A stretch of 64,000 nucleotides of DNA from SZUA-35 sp965530755. Its GTDB lineage: Bacteria > Actinomycetota > Acidimicrobiia > Acidimicrobiales > SZUA-35. Every line of letters starts with the position of its first letter. The stretch's first letter is position 1. Position numbers and translations under genes: made by a program. The DNA lies in NCBI GenBank assembly GCA_965530755.1, contig CBESNA010000006.1, forward strand, positions 1 through 64,000, in the 5' to 3' direction. Shown here one piece after another: positions 17,394 through 26,205 of this stretch. A model generated the notes under the pieces. That model had not been told where the DNA came from, did not search any database, and saw nothing but the letters and a program-made list of their open reading frames with translations.

Positions 17394-18358
17394 GCGCGGA
17401 GCTGCTCGATGACGGCCATGTTCGCGACGCCGTCCGACGGCGGGATCGGGACTGGAGCGCCGGTCGTGACCGCATTGGTGAACTGCTCGGCTTCGATTCG
17501 GTACTGATCGATCGGGTCGAAGGCGATCGTCTCGGTCGTCGGCGCCCCCGAAGCGGTGCTGGTCGTCAACCAGAGGCGAGTTGGTTCGGTCGGCGGGATG
17601 TTGAACGGGGTTTCGAGGGTGATCCGCCCGGTTGTGCCGTAGATGTGGACCCGCTGGTCCGGGGCGCAGCGTGTTGAACAGGTGAACGTGGCCGTTCCAT
17701 CTGGGAACTCGAGGACACCGGATGTGGTGATGTCGACGCCGGTCACCGGATCTCGAGTGAGCGATCCGGCCACGGCCACCGGTTCGCTGTCGAACAGCAG
17801 CCGCGACAGGTTGATCGAATAGCAGCCGATGTCCATGAGCGCGCCGCCGCCGTACTCGGCGATGTTGCGGATGTTGGTCGGGTCATTGTTGAAGTAAGAG
17901 AACCAGCTCTGCACGGAGGTCAGGTCGCCAATGCGGCCGCTGCGAACCAGATCGAGTGCGGCCTGCCAGGTGGGATGCAGCCGGTACATGAAGGCCTCCA
18001 TGAAGACCACTCCGGCCTCCGCGCAGGCGTCCACCATGCACTGCCCGTCTGCCGCCGTCAGGGCGAGGGGCTTCTCGCACATCACGTGCTTACCCGCCTC
18101 GGCTGCCTTGATCGTCCACTCCATGTGGAGATGATTCGGCAGCGGAATGTAGACAGCGTCGACGGTCGGATCGTCGAGGAGTTGCTGGTAGGCGCCGTAT
18201 CGGGTCGGGATACCGAGCTGGTCTGCCACCTCGTTGGTTCTTGCCAGGTCGCGTCCGGCGATGGCAATCACCTCACAATTGGGTGCGGCCTGGATCCCGG
18301 GAATCACCTTCTCCCGACCGATTTTGGCTGTCGAGAGCACGCCCCACTTCACAGTCAT
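17390..18358 (-). CDS. Gfo/Idh/MocA family oxidoreductase
   Basis: A 322-residue NAD(P)-dependent sugar or inositol dehydrogenase-like protein. The N-terminal Rossmann half has WGVLSTAKIGREKVIPG, DAVYIPLPNHLHMEW and the conserved lysine motif HVMCEKPLALT. The C-terminal half has GGGALMDIGCYSINLSRL, the family's GGG-x-DIG-x-H-like segment, here with Tyr in place of His. Related proteins include trans-1,2-dihydrobenzene-1,2-diol and D-xylose dehydrogenases. The second half overlaps the preceding convergent gene only in the stop codons. The substrate is unknown. Confidence 0.92.
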   Translation of the reverse strand: MTVKWGVLSTAKIGREKVIPGIQAAPNCEVIAIAGRDLARTNEVADQLGIPTRYGAYQQLLDDPTVDAVYIPLPNHLHMEWTIKAAEAGKHVMCEKPLALTAADGQCMVDACAEAGVVFMEAFMYRLHPTWQAALDLVRSGRIGDLTSVQSWFSYFNNDPTNIRNIAEYGGGALMDIGCYSINLSRLLFDSEPVAVAGSLTRDPVTGVDITTSGVLEFPDGTATFTCSTRCAPDQRVHIYGTTGRITLETPFNIPPTEPTRLWLTTSTASGAPTTETIAFDPIDQYRIEAEQFTNAVTTGAPVPIPPSDGVANMAVIEQLRA

Positions 18359-18432
18359 CGCTGGCTCCGTCTCATCGTTGTCGGTGGCATGGTGACGGTA
18401 CATTCCCGAAGGTCGATCGAGGAGATGTACAA

Positions 18433-18858
18433 ATGCGTCGCATACCCGAACTCAGTCATGCCGAGGCCTGGCACATCGTCGACCTGATCCGTGAGCGGCT
18501 CGACGTCGACCAACGGGGAGCTGCAGTTGCCATCGTCGACTCCCACGGTGAGCTGATGGCCTTCCTGCGAACCGATGGCTGCCCATTGCCGTCAGTCGAG
18601 AACGCCAAGAACAAGGCGTTCACTGCCGCTCGGGAACGTATCGAGTCGAGTGTCATCGGGGAGAAGTCCCGCGGTGAGGACTTCGCCATCACCAACTTCG
18701 GTGACCTGCGCTACACGGGTTGGGGTGGCGGAGTCCCGCTCGAGCTCGACGGTCACATCGTCGGCGCCGTAGGCGTGAGCGGACTTCCCGAAGCGGACGA
18801 CGTCGCATTGGCCCGCCTCGGCGCCGCATCGTTGTCGCCATCGCCCTCTGGGATCTGA
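18433..18858 (+). CDS. GlcG/HbpS-family protein
   Basis: A 141-residue single-domain protein of the GlcG/HbpS (PF03928-type) fold. Typical features are AVAIVDSHGELMAFLRTDG, the NAKNKAFTAA helix and the closing HIVGAVGVSGLPEADDVALA. In Streptomyces HbpS binds haem and senses redox stress; in other bacteria the family accompanies glycolate, diol or xenobiotic metabolism. The ATG at 18433 has a GAGGAG ribosome-binding site nine bases upstream. The next gene, a vanadium haloperoxidase, starts six bases after the stop, so the two are an operon. Confidence 0.9.
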   Translation: MRRIPELSHAEAWHIVDLIRERLDVDQRGAAVAIVDSHGELMAFLRTDGCPLPSVENAKNKAFTAARERIESSVIGEKSRGEDFAITNFGDLRYTGWGGGVPLELDGHIVGAVGVSGLPEADDVALARLGAASLSPSPSGI

Positions 18859-18864
18859 TCCGCA

Positions 18865-20772
18865 ATGGCCGGACGGAGGGTGCGAGCGACTGCGATTGGG
18901 ACTGCACTGATGGTGACAGTTCTGATCGGCGTTCTCGCCGTGTTCGCCTTCGTCGGATTCGGAAGTCGGGGCGAGAGCGGGTCACAAACGATCAAGGGCT
19001 GCGAGCGTGTGGTGTCGCCTGACCGGTCGGTCGCCCGCATCTGGAACGAGGCGCTGCTCGGTGCCATTCGCTTGGATGTGCCGGCTCCCACCGTGCACGC
19101 ACGGACGCTCTTCCACACGTCCGCTGCGATGTGGGATGCCTGGGCGGCATACGACCACACGGCGACCGGCGTCTTCGTTGACGAGGATCATGTCGACGAG
19201 GCTCACGAGGCCGACGACGTGCTGGCCGCCCGGGAGGAGGCGATCAGTTTCGCCGTGTATCGAATCCTGGTCGAGCGCTATCTGTTGTCCGCCGGAGCAG
19301 AAGAGTCGGTCACCGGATTCGATCAGCTGATGGACGACCTGTGTTTCGATCGTTCGTTCACCGACGACCAAGGCGACTCGCCGGCCGCGCTCGGCAATCG
19401 AATCGCCAACATGATCCTGTCGGGAACACTCGACGACGGATCGAACGTGGCGGACGGGTACGTCGACTCCACCTATCACAGCGTCAACCCTCCTCTGGTC
19501 GTTGCTGGGTCGGGAACTGTCATGGACGATCCCAACCGGTGGCAGCCCTTGGAACTCGATGTGATGGTCGCCCAGAACGGAATGCCGCTCGAGGAGACAG
19601 TCCAGACGTTCGTCGGGTCGCAGTGGGGCGACGTCACGCCGTTCGCACTCGAGGCCTCGTCCGACGGGCGGCCGCCTCTCGATCCGGGTCCTCCACCGAT
19701 GCTCGGCGATCCATCGACCGACCAAGCTTTCAAGGATGCCGTCGTTGCTGTGATCGCGGCGAGTGCCGATCTCGATCCGAGTTCTGGCGTGACGATCGAC
19801 ATCAGCCCGGCGGCCTTGGGGAACGTCGTGCCCGGCACGTACGACGCCCTCGGCCACGAGCAGAACCCTTCGACTGGCGCACCTTACGAACCGGACGTTG
19901 TCGCGCTGGGCGACTACGGGCGAGTGGTCGCGGAGTTCTGGGCCGACGGTCCTTCGTCGGAGACGCCGCCCGGGCATTGGAACGCCATCGCGAACTCCGT
20001 GACCGATTTGCTGCGAGGCGAGTTGAGCATCGATGGCAGGCCGGTCGACGCACTCGAGTGGGACGTGAAGCTCTATCTCCCACTCAACGGTGCGATGCAC
20101 GATTCCGCGATCGCGGCGTGGGGATCGAAGCGTGCCTATGACTACGCGAGACCCATCTCGATGATCCGCTACATGGGGGGCCTCGGACAGTCGACGAACC
20201 CCGCGTCGGAGGCCTTCGACCGCGATGGGCTGCCATTGGTTCCCGACCTGATCGAGATCGTGACCGCAGAGTCGTCGGCAACGGGAGAACGTCACGCGTC
20301 ACTGTCGGGTCACGTCGGTGAGGTGGCTGTTCGCTCATGGATGGGGGTTCCGTTCGACCGAGAGCGCGAGGTCGGCGGGGTCGGATGGATCCTGGCTGTC
20401 GACTGGGTGCCCTATCAGCTCCCGACCTTCGTCACCCCGGCCTTCGCCGGCTACGTGTCGGGGCACAGTTCGTTCAGTCGGGCCGGTGCCGAAGTCCTTG
20501 CTGCGATCACGGACGACCCCTTCTTCCCGGGAGGTCTCGCAACGTGGACCATTCCGGCCGATTCGCTCGACTTCGAATTCGGTCCGAGCGAGGACGTGAC
20601 GCTCGAGTGGGCCACCTACGAGGATGCGTCGAACGAGGCCGGTCGTTCGCGGATCTACGGTGGGATCCACGTCTTTGCCGATGACCTCCGGGGTCGGGAG
20701 ATCGGTGTCGAAGCCGGTCGAGGAGCGTGGGCGCTGGCACAGCAATATTTCGATGGGACGGCCCACGACTAG
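18865..20772 (+). CDS. vanadium-dependent haloperoxidase family protein (PAP2 fold)
   Basis: A 635-residue protein with an N-terminal membrane or signal segment (residues 9-32) and a C-terminal vanadium-chloroperoxidase/PAP2 core. All vanadate ligand motifs are visible: Lys422 and Arg429 spaced as K-x6-RP (KRAYDYARP), Ser532-Gly533-His534 in YVSGHSSFSRAG, and Arg596 and His602 in RIYGGIHVFADD. This spacing matches K353/R360, S402-G403-H404 and R490/H496 of fungal chloroperoxidase. It would oxidise halides with peroxide outside the cytoplasm, or act as a phosphatase-like relative. It follows the GlcG/HbpS gene by six bases and precedes a Gfo/Idh gene by 20 bases. Confidence 0.9.
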   Translation: MAGRRVRATAIGTALMVTVLIGVLAVFAFVGFGSRGESGSQTIKGCERVVSPDRSVARIWNEALLGAIRLDVPAPTVHARTLFHTSAAMWDAWAAYDHTATGVFVDEDHVDEAHEADDVLAAREEAISFAVYRILVERYLLSAGAEESVTGFDQLMDDLCFDRSFTDDQGDSPAALGNRIANMILSGTLDDGSNVADGYVDSTYHSVNPPLVVAGSGTVMDDPNRWQPLELDVMVAQNGMPLEETVQTFVGSQWGDVTPFALEASSDGRPPLDPGPPPMLGDPSTDQAFKDAVVAVIAASADLDPSSGVTIDISPAALGNVVPGTYDALGHEQNPSTGAPYEPDVVALGDYGRVVAEFWADGPSSETPPGHWNAIANSVTDLLRGELSIDGRPVDALEWDVKLYLPLNGAMHDSAIAAWGSKRAYDYARPISMIRYMGGLGQSTNPASEAFDRDGLPLVPDLIEIVTAESSATGERHASLSGHVGEVAVRSWMGVPFDREREVGGVGWILAVDWVPYQLPTFVTPAFAGYVSGHSSFSRAGAEVLAAITDDPFFPGGLATWTIPADSLDFEFGPSEDVTLEWATYEDASNEAGRSRIYGGIHVFADDLRGREIGVEAGRGAWALAQQYFDGTAHD

Positions 20773-20792
20773 GGTCTCGTCCGGAGGCAACC

Positions 20793-21968
20793 ATGGATGG
20801 CAATCCGGTGATCGGACTTCTCGGTAGGCGGCTTCGGCTCGCCGTGATCGGTGGGGGACCGGGCAGCTTCATCGGTGCGATGCACCGGAGTGCAGCCCGT
20901 CTCGACGATCGTTATGAGCTGGTGGCTGCAGCGCTGTCATCGGATCCCGAGCGGTCGAGGCTGGCCGGTATCGAACTCGGGATCTCCGAGGACCGGTCCT
21001 ACGGCAGCGGGCTTGCATTGCTCGACGCCGAGGCCGCCCGCGACGACGGTGCGGATGTCGTGGCCGTGATGACACCCAATGACTCCCATCACCCGTTGGC
21101 CCTGGCTGCTCTCGATCGCGGATTCGACCTCATCATCGACAAGCCGATCACCAATACCCTCGAAGAAGCCCTCGAGGTCGCCGATCGTGTGCAGCGAACC
21201 GGCCTGGTGTGTTGCTTGACCCACAACTACACCGGCTTCCCGCTGGTGAGGCAGGCCCGTGCAATGGTGGCCGACGGACAGTTGGGCGAGATTCGCCTCG
21301 TCCAGGTCGAATACGTGCAGGGCGGCAAGGCGGCGGCGCCGACGTTCGAAGCAGGCGAATCGTTGCCATGGCGCCACGATCCTGTGCGAGGCGGACCTTC
21401 ACTCGTGATGGGCGACATCGGCACCCATGCTCACAATCTCGTCCGATTCATCACCGGTCTCGAGGTCGCCGAGGTGGCGGCCGAGGTCGGCACGATCATG
21501 CCTGCAGGCACCGTCCATGACTTCGCCGGTGCCATGCTCCGGTTCGACTCGGGAGCCCGCGGTACGTTCTGGGTCACCCAGGCTGCCGCTGGTGTCGAGA
21601 ATTGCCTCCGGATTCGGGTGTCCGGCGCTGATGGGACACTCGAATGGTCGCTCGAGGAACCAACCGTTCTGATGTTCAAGCCCTTGGGTGAGCCGGCCCA
21701 GGTATTGACGCCGAACGGGCCGGCGACCCTGCCGCTCGCGGCCCGCTCGAGCCGCATCGTGAGCGGTCACCCCGAAGGGTTCCACGAGGCCTTCGCCAAT
21801 CTCTATTCCGATGCAGCCGAAGCGATCGCGGCCAGGCGAGCGGGGCGAGAAGCCGATCCGTTGGCACTCCACTTCCCGAAGGTCGATGACGGCGTCCGCG
21901 GCATCCGGTTCGTCGACGCGGTGGTGGCTTCCAGCGCTGCCAACGGTGAGTGGGTGACGTGCCGCTGA
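20793..21968 (+). CDS. Gfo/Idh/MocA family oxidoreductase
   Basis: A 391-residue dehydrogenase with Rossmann motif LAVIGGGPGSFIGAMHR, DVVAVMTPNDSHHPLA, the catalytic-lysine segment LIIDKPITNTLEEA and GGPSLVMGDIGTHAHNLVRF, whose THAHN supplies the usual histidine. It is of the type seen for myo-inositol or UDP-sugar oxidation. The ATG at 20793 follows a GGAGG ribosome-binding site. It is the third gene of the 18433-21968 unit and ends at a strong inverted repeat. Confidence 0.92.
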   Translation: MDGNPVIGLLGRRLRLAVIGGGPGSFIGAMHRSAARLDDRYELVAAALSSDPERSRLAGIELGISEDRSYGSGLALLDAEAARDDGADVVAVMTPNDSHHPLALAALDRGFDLIIDKPITNTLEEALEVADRVQRTGLVCCLTHNYTGFPLVRQARAMVADGQLGEIRLVQVEYVQGGKAAAPTFEAGESLPWRHDPVRGGPSLVMGDIGTHAHNLVRFITGLEVAEVAAEVGTIMPAGTVHDFAGAMLRFDSGARGTFWVTQAAAGVENCLRIRVSGADGTLEWSLEEPTVLMFKPLGEPAQVLTPNGPATLPLAARSSRIVSGHPEGFHEAFANLYSDAAEAIAARRAGREADPLALHFPKVDDGVRGIRFVDAVVASSAANGEWVTCR

Positions 21969-21990
21969 GACCCGCCTCTCCGCGATTGGG

Positions 21991-22055
21991 GTCGGAGCTT
22001 CACATTCACAGGTTCGCTTCGCTGCCTTTGGCAGTTGTGAATGTGAAGCTCCGAC
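21991..22055. terminator. perfect 20-bp inverted repeat between convergent genes
   Basis: Bases 21991-22010 and 22036-22055 are exact reverse complements over 20 positions, separated by a 25-base loop. The repeat sits between the stops of two convergent genes (21968 plus strand, 22093 minus strand). Its position fits a bidirectional terminator; the length and perfection also allow a REP-like dispersed element. There is no obvious U-run on either strand. Confidence 0.75.
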
Positions 22056-22092
22056 CGCAGGGCCAGCTCCGGGAGCTGGAGCGACGCGGCTC

Positions 22093-23055
22093 CTAGTCGC
22101 CGTTCGAGACCGCTTTCAGTCCACCGCCGGGCGTGACATCCCTGTCGTTCTGAAGCGCAGCCTTGAAGCTAGGTGTGGCCTGCAATGCGATGATGTCGGC
22201 CGGCATCTCGATCCCGGCTTCGTCGAGCGCTTCCTTGACAGACTTGATCGCCTCGTCGAGCAGGATGCGACTCTCGTGTTGGCTCGGATCGCCCCAGAAC
22301 CTCGCCTCGATGTTCACTGTCGACACGCCCAACTCTGCGACGAGTGCCTCGGGCGGTGGCTCCGATGCGACGCCTTCGATGGTCCGCAACGCCTGCTCGA
22401 TGACCTGGCACGCTTCCCTGGCGTCGTTCTCGAACGCAACACCGGCCACAAAGCTGAGACGGCGCTCATCGAAGTGGGTCTGGACTCGGATGGCGTTCTT
22501 GTAGACGTCTCGATTCGGGATCACGAGGAGTTGGCCGTCGAACGTCTTGATTCGAGTCTCACGGATGGTGATGGCTTCGACGGTGCCGCTGTGCCCCTGG
22601 ACCTCGATCTGGTCGCCAGACTCGAACGGCTGCCGGAACAGCAACAGCACGCCGGACAACGTGTTCTCGAGGATGTCCTGGAACGCGAAACCGACGGCAA
22701 CCGAGAAGAAGCCGAGGCCGGCGAGTAGGTCAACCGGTTTCACGGACGGAAACGCGGCCGCCGTTGCGGCGAGCGCGGCGACGCTGAACAGAATCCAACC
22801 GGCGAGCTTGCTCATCACGCTCGCAAAGCTCGGGGTGTGGTTCCGTTTCAACCATGCGTGCAGCCAGACCCGAAGGAGTCGGGACAGTGCGTAGCCGATC
22901 AGTATCACCACGATGGCGACACCAACTCGAGGAATCGCTTCGAGGAACGACTCGATCATGTTTCGGGCGGAGTCGGCGACTTCTTCCGACGGGGGGTCCA
23001 GGGATTCGCTCTCCGCCCACATCAGTCGGCGAAGGTCGTTGAGTGTTGGGGTCAT
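22093..23055 (-). CDS. MscS-family mechanosensitive channel
   Basis: A 320-residue small-conductance mechanosensitive channel homologue. It has three predicted membrane helices; the third, pore-lining one contains LLAGLGFFSVAVGFAFQDIL, rich in Gly and Ala as in MscS. It is followed by the beta domain (QPFESGDQIEVQGHSGTVE, LLVIPNRDVYKNAI) and a C-terminal alpha/beta region. It would release solutes on hypo-osmotic shock. It starts 164 bp from the divergent PEP carboxylase gene. Confidence 0.93.
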   Translation of the reverse strand: MTPTLNDLRRLMWAESESLDPPSEEVADSARNMIESFLEAIPRVGVAIVVILIGYALSRLLRVWLHAWLKRNHTPSFASVMSKLAGWILFSVAALAATAAAFPSVKPVDLLAGLGFFSVAVGFAFQDILENTLSGVLLLFRQPFESGDQIEVQGHSGTVEAITIRETRIKTFDGQLLVIPNRDVYKNAIRVQTHFDERRLSFVAGVAFENDAREACQVIEQALRTIEGVASEPPPEALVAELGVSTVNIEARFWGDPSQHESRILLDEAIKSVKEALDEAGIEMPADIIALQATPSFKAALQNDRDVTPGGGLKAVSNGD

Positions 23056-23219
23056 GGCTGAGCTGTATTCCGATCTGCCGGTGGCCGACGTAGAAGGTTG
23101 TCAGTGCTGGCTTCGGCGAATCGGCCGGGATTTGAGATCGTGTCAGAGTTGGGTCAATGAAGACGGATCGGGTGTAGGTCTCAGGTCATCGGCGACCCGA
23201 TGGTCAGTAGGATCGGGCG

Positions 23220-25937
23220 ATGGTTGTACCCGCCCCGCGTACGTTCGACGATCACAAGGTGGAGGCCGATCGGGCCTTCCTCACAGAGTGCCTGTTCGAG
23301 GTTCTCGACGACGTCGGTCTCGGCAGTTTGGCCGATGCGCTGCGAGCTGGCGACACCGACGCTGCCGGTCGAGCGGCGAGCACCGAAGAACTCACACTGA
23401 CCTACAGCATCATGTTCAGACTCCAGTCGCTGGCAGAGCAGAACGCGGCCATGCAGCGCCGTCGCCATAACGAAGCAGAACATGGTGTGATGGATGACTC
23501 CGCGTTGTGGGGGCGAGCGGTCCAACGGATGCTCGAGTCCGGTCTCGACGGCCAGGCGATCGCATCCCATCTTGCGGATGTGCGAGTCGAGCCGGTCTTC
23601 ACCGCTCACCCGACCGAGGCCAAGCGGAGTAGTGCGCTTGCCCATCAGCGTGCGCTTCACGATCTCATGGCGGCCAATGACCGGACATCGAACACTGAGG
23701 CCGAAGGGGTCGAGCTCCGCCGAGCCATCACGACCAGGCTCGACCTCTTGTGGCGATCCGGAGAAGTGCTCCTGGACAAGCCCGACGTAGACACCGAACT
23801 GCGAAATGTCGTTCACTATCTGCGTCACGTGTTTCCCGACGTCGTCGATCGGCTCGATCAGCGGCTCGATGTCGCATGGGAGGCGGTCGGGCTGGATCTG
23901 CGGCTTCTGTCCGAACATGGTCATCCACGCGTCTCGTTCGGAACGTGGGTCGGAGGTGACCGCGACGGCCATCCGCTGGTGACTTCCGACGTCACCCGTC
24001 GGGCACTGGCCACGCTCAGGTCCGAGGCGCTCGAGGTGCTCCGCGATCGGCTCGATCAACTGGGGGCCGTGCTGTCCCTTTCCGGCCGCCTCCATCCAGC
24101 GCCATCTGACCTGACCGACTGGATTGCGAGACGGGCTGCCGACCTCGGGTCGGAAGGCGCATCGGCAGTCGCCCGCAACCCCCACGAGCCGTGGCGTCAG
24201 GCGATCAATCTCGTCACTGCCGGCCTGCCCGCCGGTGATGGAGGCTGGTACGACCGAGCGTCCGACGTCGATGGGGACCTGGAGCTCGTCGAGCAGTCGC
24301 TCCGGGACGTCGGCGCCCACCGAGCCGCCGACGAGCACGTTGTGGCGGTCCGTCGCTTCGTTCGCACCTTCGGCTTCCACCTCGCTGCGCTCGACATCCG
24401 GCAGAACAGTCAGTTCCACGACACTGCGCTGTCGCAGTTGCTGGCAGCGGCCAATGTCGAGGACGGAGTGAACTACCCGGACTGGACCGAGGAACGCAAG
24501 CGCTCCTTCCTCGACTCCGAACTGCGGTCGGGACGTCCGTTCGCCGCTCCGGGAAGATCAGACCTCGGGCACGAAGCAGATGCAGTGCTGGACTGTTTTC
24601 GAGTGGTGCGGGCAGAGATCGACGCCAACGGCCTCGACGGCATCGGATCGTTCATCGTGAGCATGACTCGGTCGCCGAGCGACCTCCTCGCTGTGTACTT
24701 GTTCGCCCGCGAGGTAGGGATGTTGGTGGACGGCCCGGAAGGTCAGGTGTGTCCCGTCCGGGTCGTGCCGCTGTTCGAAACCATTGACGACCTCGAGGCC
24801 AGCCACACGATCCTTGCCGACTATTTGGCCCACCCGATGGTGGGCCGCAGTCTTGCGTGGCAACAGGAGTTCAAGGGGCACGCCGAGCCGGTGCAGCAGA
24901 TCATGGTCGGCTACAGCGACTCGAACAAGGACGGCGGCATCGTCTCGAGCCTGTGGTCCGTGCATCGAGCACTGATCGAGCTCTCCGATGCCGCTCGCCA
25001 GATCGGCGTGCGGCCACAGTTCTTCCACGGCCGTGGTGGAACCGTCAGCCGGGGGGCCGGGCCTGCACACCGATTCGCACGTGCGTTGCCGGCGGGTTCG
25101 GTCGGCGGAGATCTCCGGCTCACCGAGCAGGGTGAGACCATCGCCCAGAAGTACGCAAACCCGCAGGACGCCACGTTCCATCTCGAGACTCTGCTGGCAG
25201 GCACGGCCTCGGCGACGCTCGCCCCGTTTGCACGACGCTACGATCTGGAGCCGTTCATGGACCGGTTCGCTGAGGCCGCCCGCCAGCGTTACAGCGAGCT
25301 CGTCGCGAGCCCCGAGTTGATCGAGTTCTTCTCGCAGGCCACGCCGATCGACGTCATCGAACGGAGCCGGATCGGATCGCGACCAGCCCGTCGGAGCGGC
25401 CAGCGGACCCTTCGTGACCTTCGGGCGATTCCCTGGGTCTTTGCTTGGAGTCAGTCCCGGTTCTTCCTGTCTGGCTGGTTCGGGCTGGGCAGCGGTCTGG
25501 CCGCTGTCGAGGCGGAGGACCCCGATGCGGCGGCGGCACTGGTGGCCTCGGTGTTCGACTGGCCACCGTTGCACTACATCGTGTCGAACAGCGCGACCTC
25601 GTTCGCGTCCGCTGACCCGACAGTGATGGCGGAATATGCGGAGCTCGTGGTGGACGACGCGGTGCGGCAGTCGATTCTCGGACAGATCCAGGCCGAATAC
25701 TCGGTGACGGCCGGGGTGTTCGAACGGATCTATGAAGGTTCGCTTGCCGCGCGCCGCCCGAACGTCGAGGCACTTTTGGCGCCGCGGCGGGCTGGTCTGA
25801 GCGTGCTGCATCGCCACCAGATCGATCTCCTTCGAGGGTTGCGGAATGGTCAGCAGGACGACTCTGGCGACGATCAGATGCCACTGTTGCTGGCCACGGT
25901 CAATGCCATCTCGAGTGGCCTCGGAACGACCGGCTGA
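23220..25937 (+). CDS. ppc: phosphoenolpyruvate carboxylase
   Basis: A 905-residue PEP carboxylase, which makes oxaloacetate from PEP and bicarbonate to refill the TCA cycle. Key sites are visible: VFTAHPTEAKRSS with catalytic His130, VGGDRDGHPLVTSD, GYSDSNKDGG with Lys570, and FHGRGGTVSRGAGP with His603. The C-terminus ends LGTTG instead of the usual RNTG, keeping the terminal Gly that lines the active site. The length is normal for the bacterial enzyme. The GDRDG loop and the RxTH-like AHPTE region argue for an active enzyme. Confidence 0.95.
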   Translation: MVVPAPRTFDDHKVEADRAFLTECLFEVLDDVGLGSLADALRAGDTDAAGRAASTEELTLTYSIMFRLQSLAEQNAAMQRRRHNEAEHGVMDDSALWGRAVQRMLESGLDGQAIASHLADVRVEPVFTAHPTEAKRSSALAHQRALHDLMAANDRTSNTEAEGVELRRAITTRLDLLWRSGEVLLDKPDVDTELRNVVHYLRHVFPDVVDRLDQRLDVAWEAVGLDLRLLSEHGHPRVSFGTWVGGDRDGHPLVTSDVTRRALATLRSEALEVLRDRLDQLGAVLSLSGRLHPAPSDLTDWIARRAADLGSEGASAVARNPHEPWRQAINLVTAGLPAGDGGWYDRASDVDGDLELVEQSLRDVGAHRAADEHVVAVRRFVRTFGFHLAALDIRQNSQFHDTALSQLLAAANVEDGVNYPDWTEERKRSFLDSELRSGRPFAAPGRSDLGHEADAVLDCFRVVRAEIDANGLDGIGSFIVSMTRSPSDLLAVYLFAREVGMLVDGPEGQVCPVRVVPLFETIDDLEASHTILADYLAHPMVGRSLAWQQEFKGHAEPVQQIMVGYSDSNKDGGIVSSLWSVHRALIELSDAARQIGVRPQFFHGRGGTVSRGAGPAHRFARALPAGSVGGDLRLTEQGETIAQKYANPQDATFHLETLLAGTASATLAPFARRYDLEPFMDRFAEAARQRYSELVASPELIEFFSQATPIDVIERSRIGSRPARRSGQRTLRDLRAIPWVFAWSQSRFFLSGWFGLGSGLAAVEAEDPDAAAALVASVFDWPPLHYIVSNSATSFASADPTVMAEYAELVVDDAVRQSILGQIQAEYSVTAGVFERIYEGSLAARRPNVEALLAPRRAGLSVLHRHQIDLLRGLRNGQQDDSGDDQMPLLLATVNAISSGLGTTG

Positions 25938-25974
25938 CCGGACCGGCGGGTGCGCTCCGCAACCGCCGGCGAGA

Positions 25975-26189
25975 TCATCGGATGAAGAGCATCTCGCGGT
26001 ACTTCGGCAGCGGCCAACGCTCGTCGGCAACGAGGGTCTCGAGTGTGTCGCCGTGCATTCGCACGTCATCCATCAGACCGCGGACGGTGTCGTGTGCACG
26101 GTCGCCTTCATCGCCTTGAAGGCCGTCTTCGACAGCTTCTCCTCCATGGTGCCGAGGTTGAAGACGTCGGTCGCCGAGATGTCCGACAT
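25975..26189 (-). pseudogene. glutamine synthetase type III remnant: N- and C-terminal ends only
   Basis: Two protein fragments on the minus strand lie end to end in different frames. The first (26189 down to about 26095) reads DVFNLGTMEEKLSKTAFKAM, resembling the N-terminus of type III glutamine synthetase (the NVF...M...RLPK.....L..TI segment). The second (about 26110 down to the stop at 25975-25977) reads LETLVADERWPLPKYREML and ends FIR, resembling the extreme C-terminus of the same enzyme. About 650 central codons are missing, so this is an internal-deletion scar. It follows the CRP-family gene by 16 bp on the same strand. Confidence 0.7.
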
Positions 26190-26205
26190 CGCGTGCGCGG
26201 CGGCG

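Noticed and set aside
18982..20295. A 437-codon minus-strand frame
   Set aside because: It lies opposite the vanadium haloperoxidase gene, whose motifs are complete; the shadow has no recognisable domain.
23181..26069. Two long minus-strand frames (412 and 503 codons) over the PEP carboxylase gene
   Set aside because: PEP carboxylase is certain on the plus strand; the opposite frames have random-looking composition.
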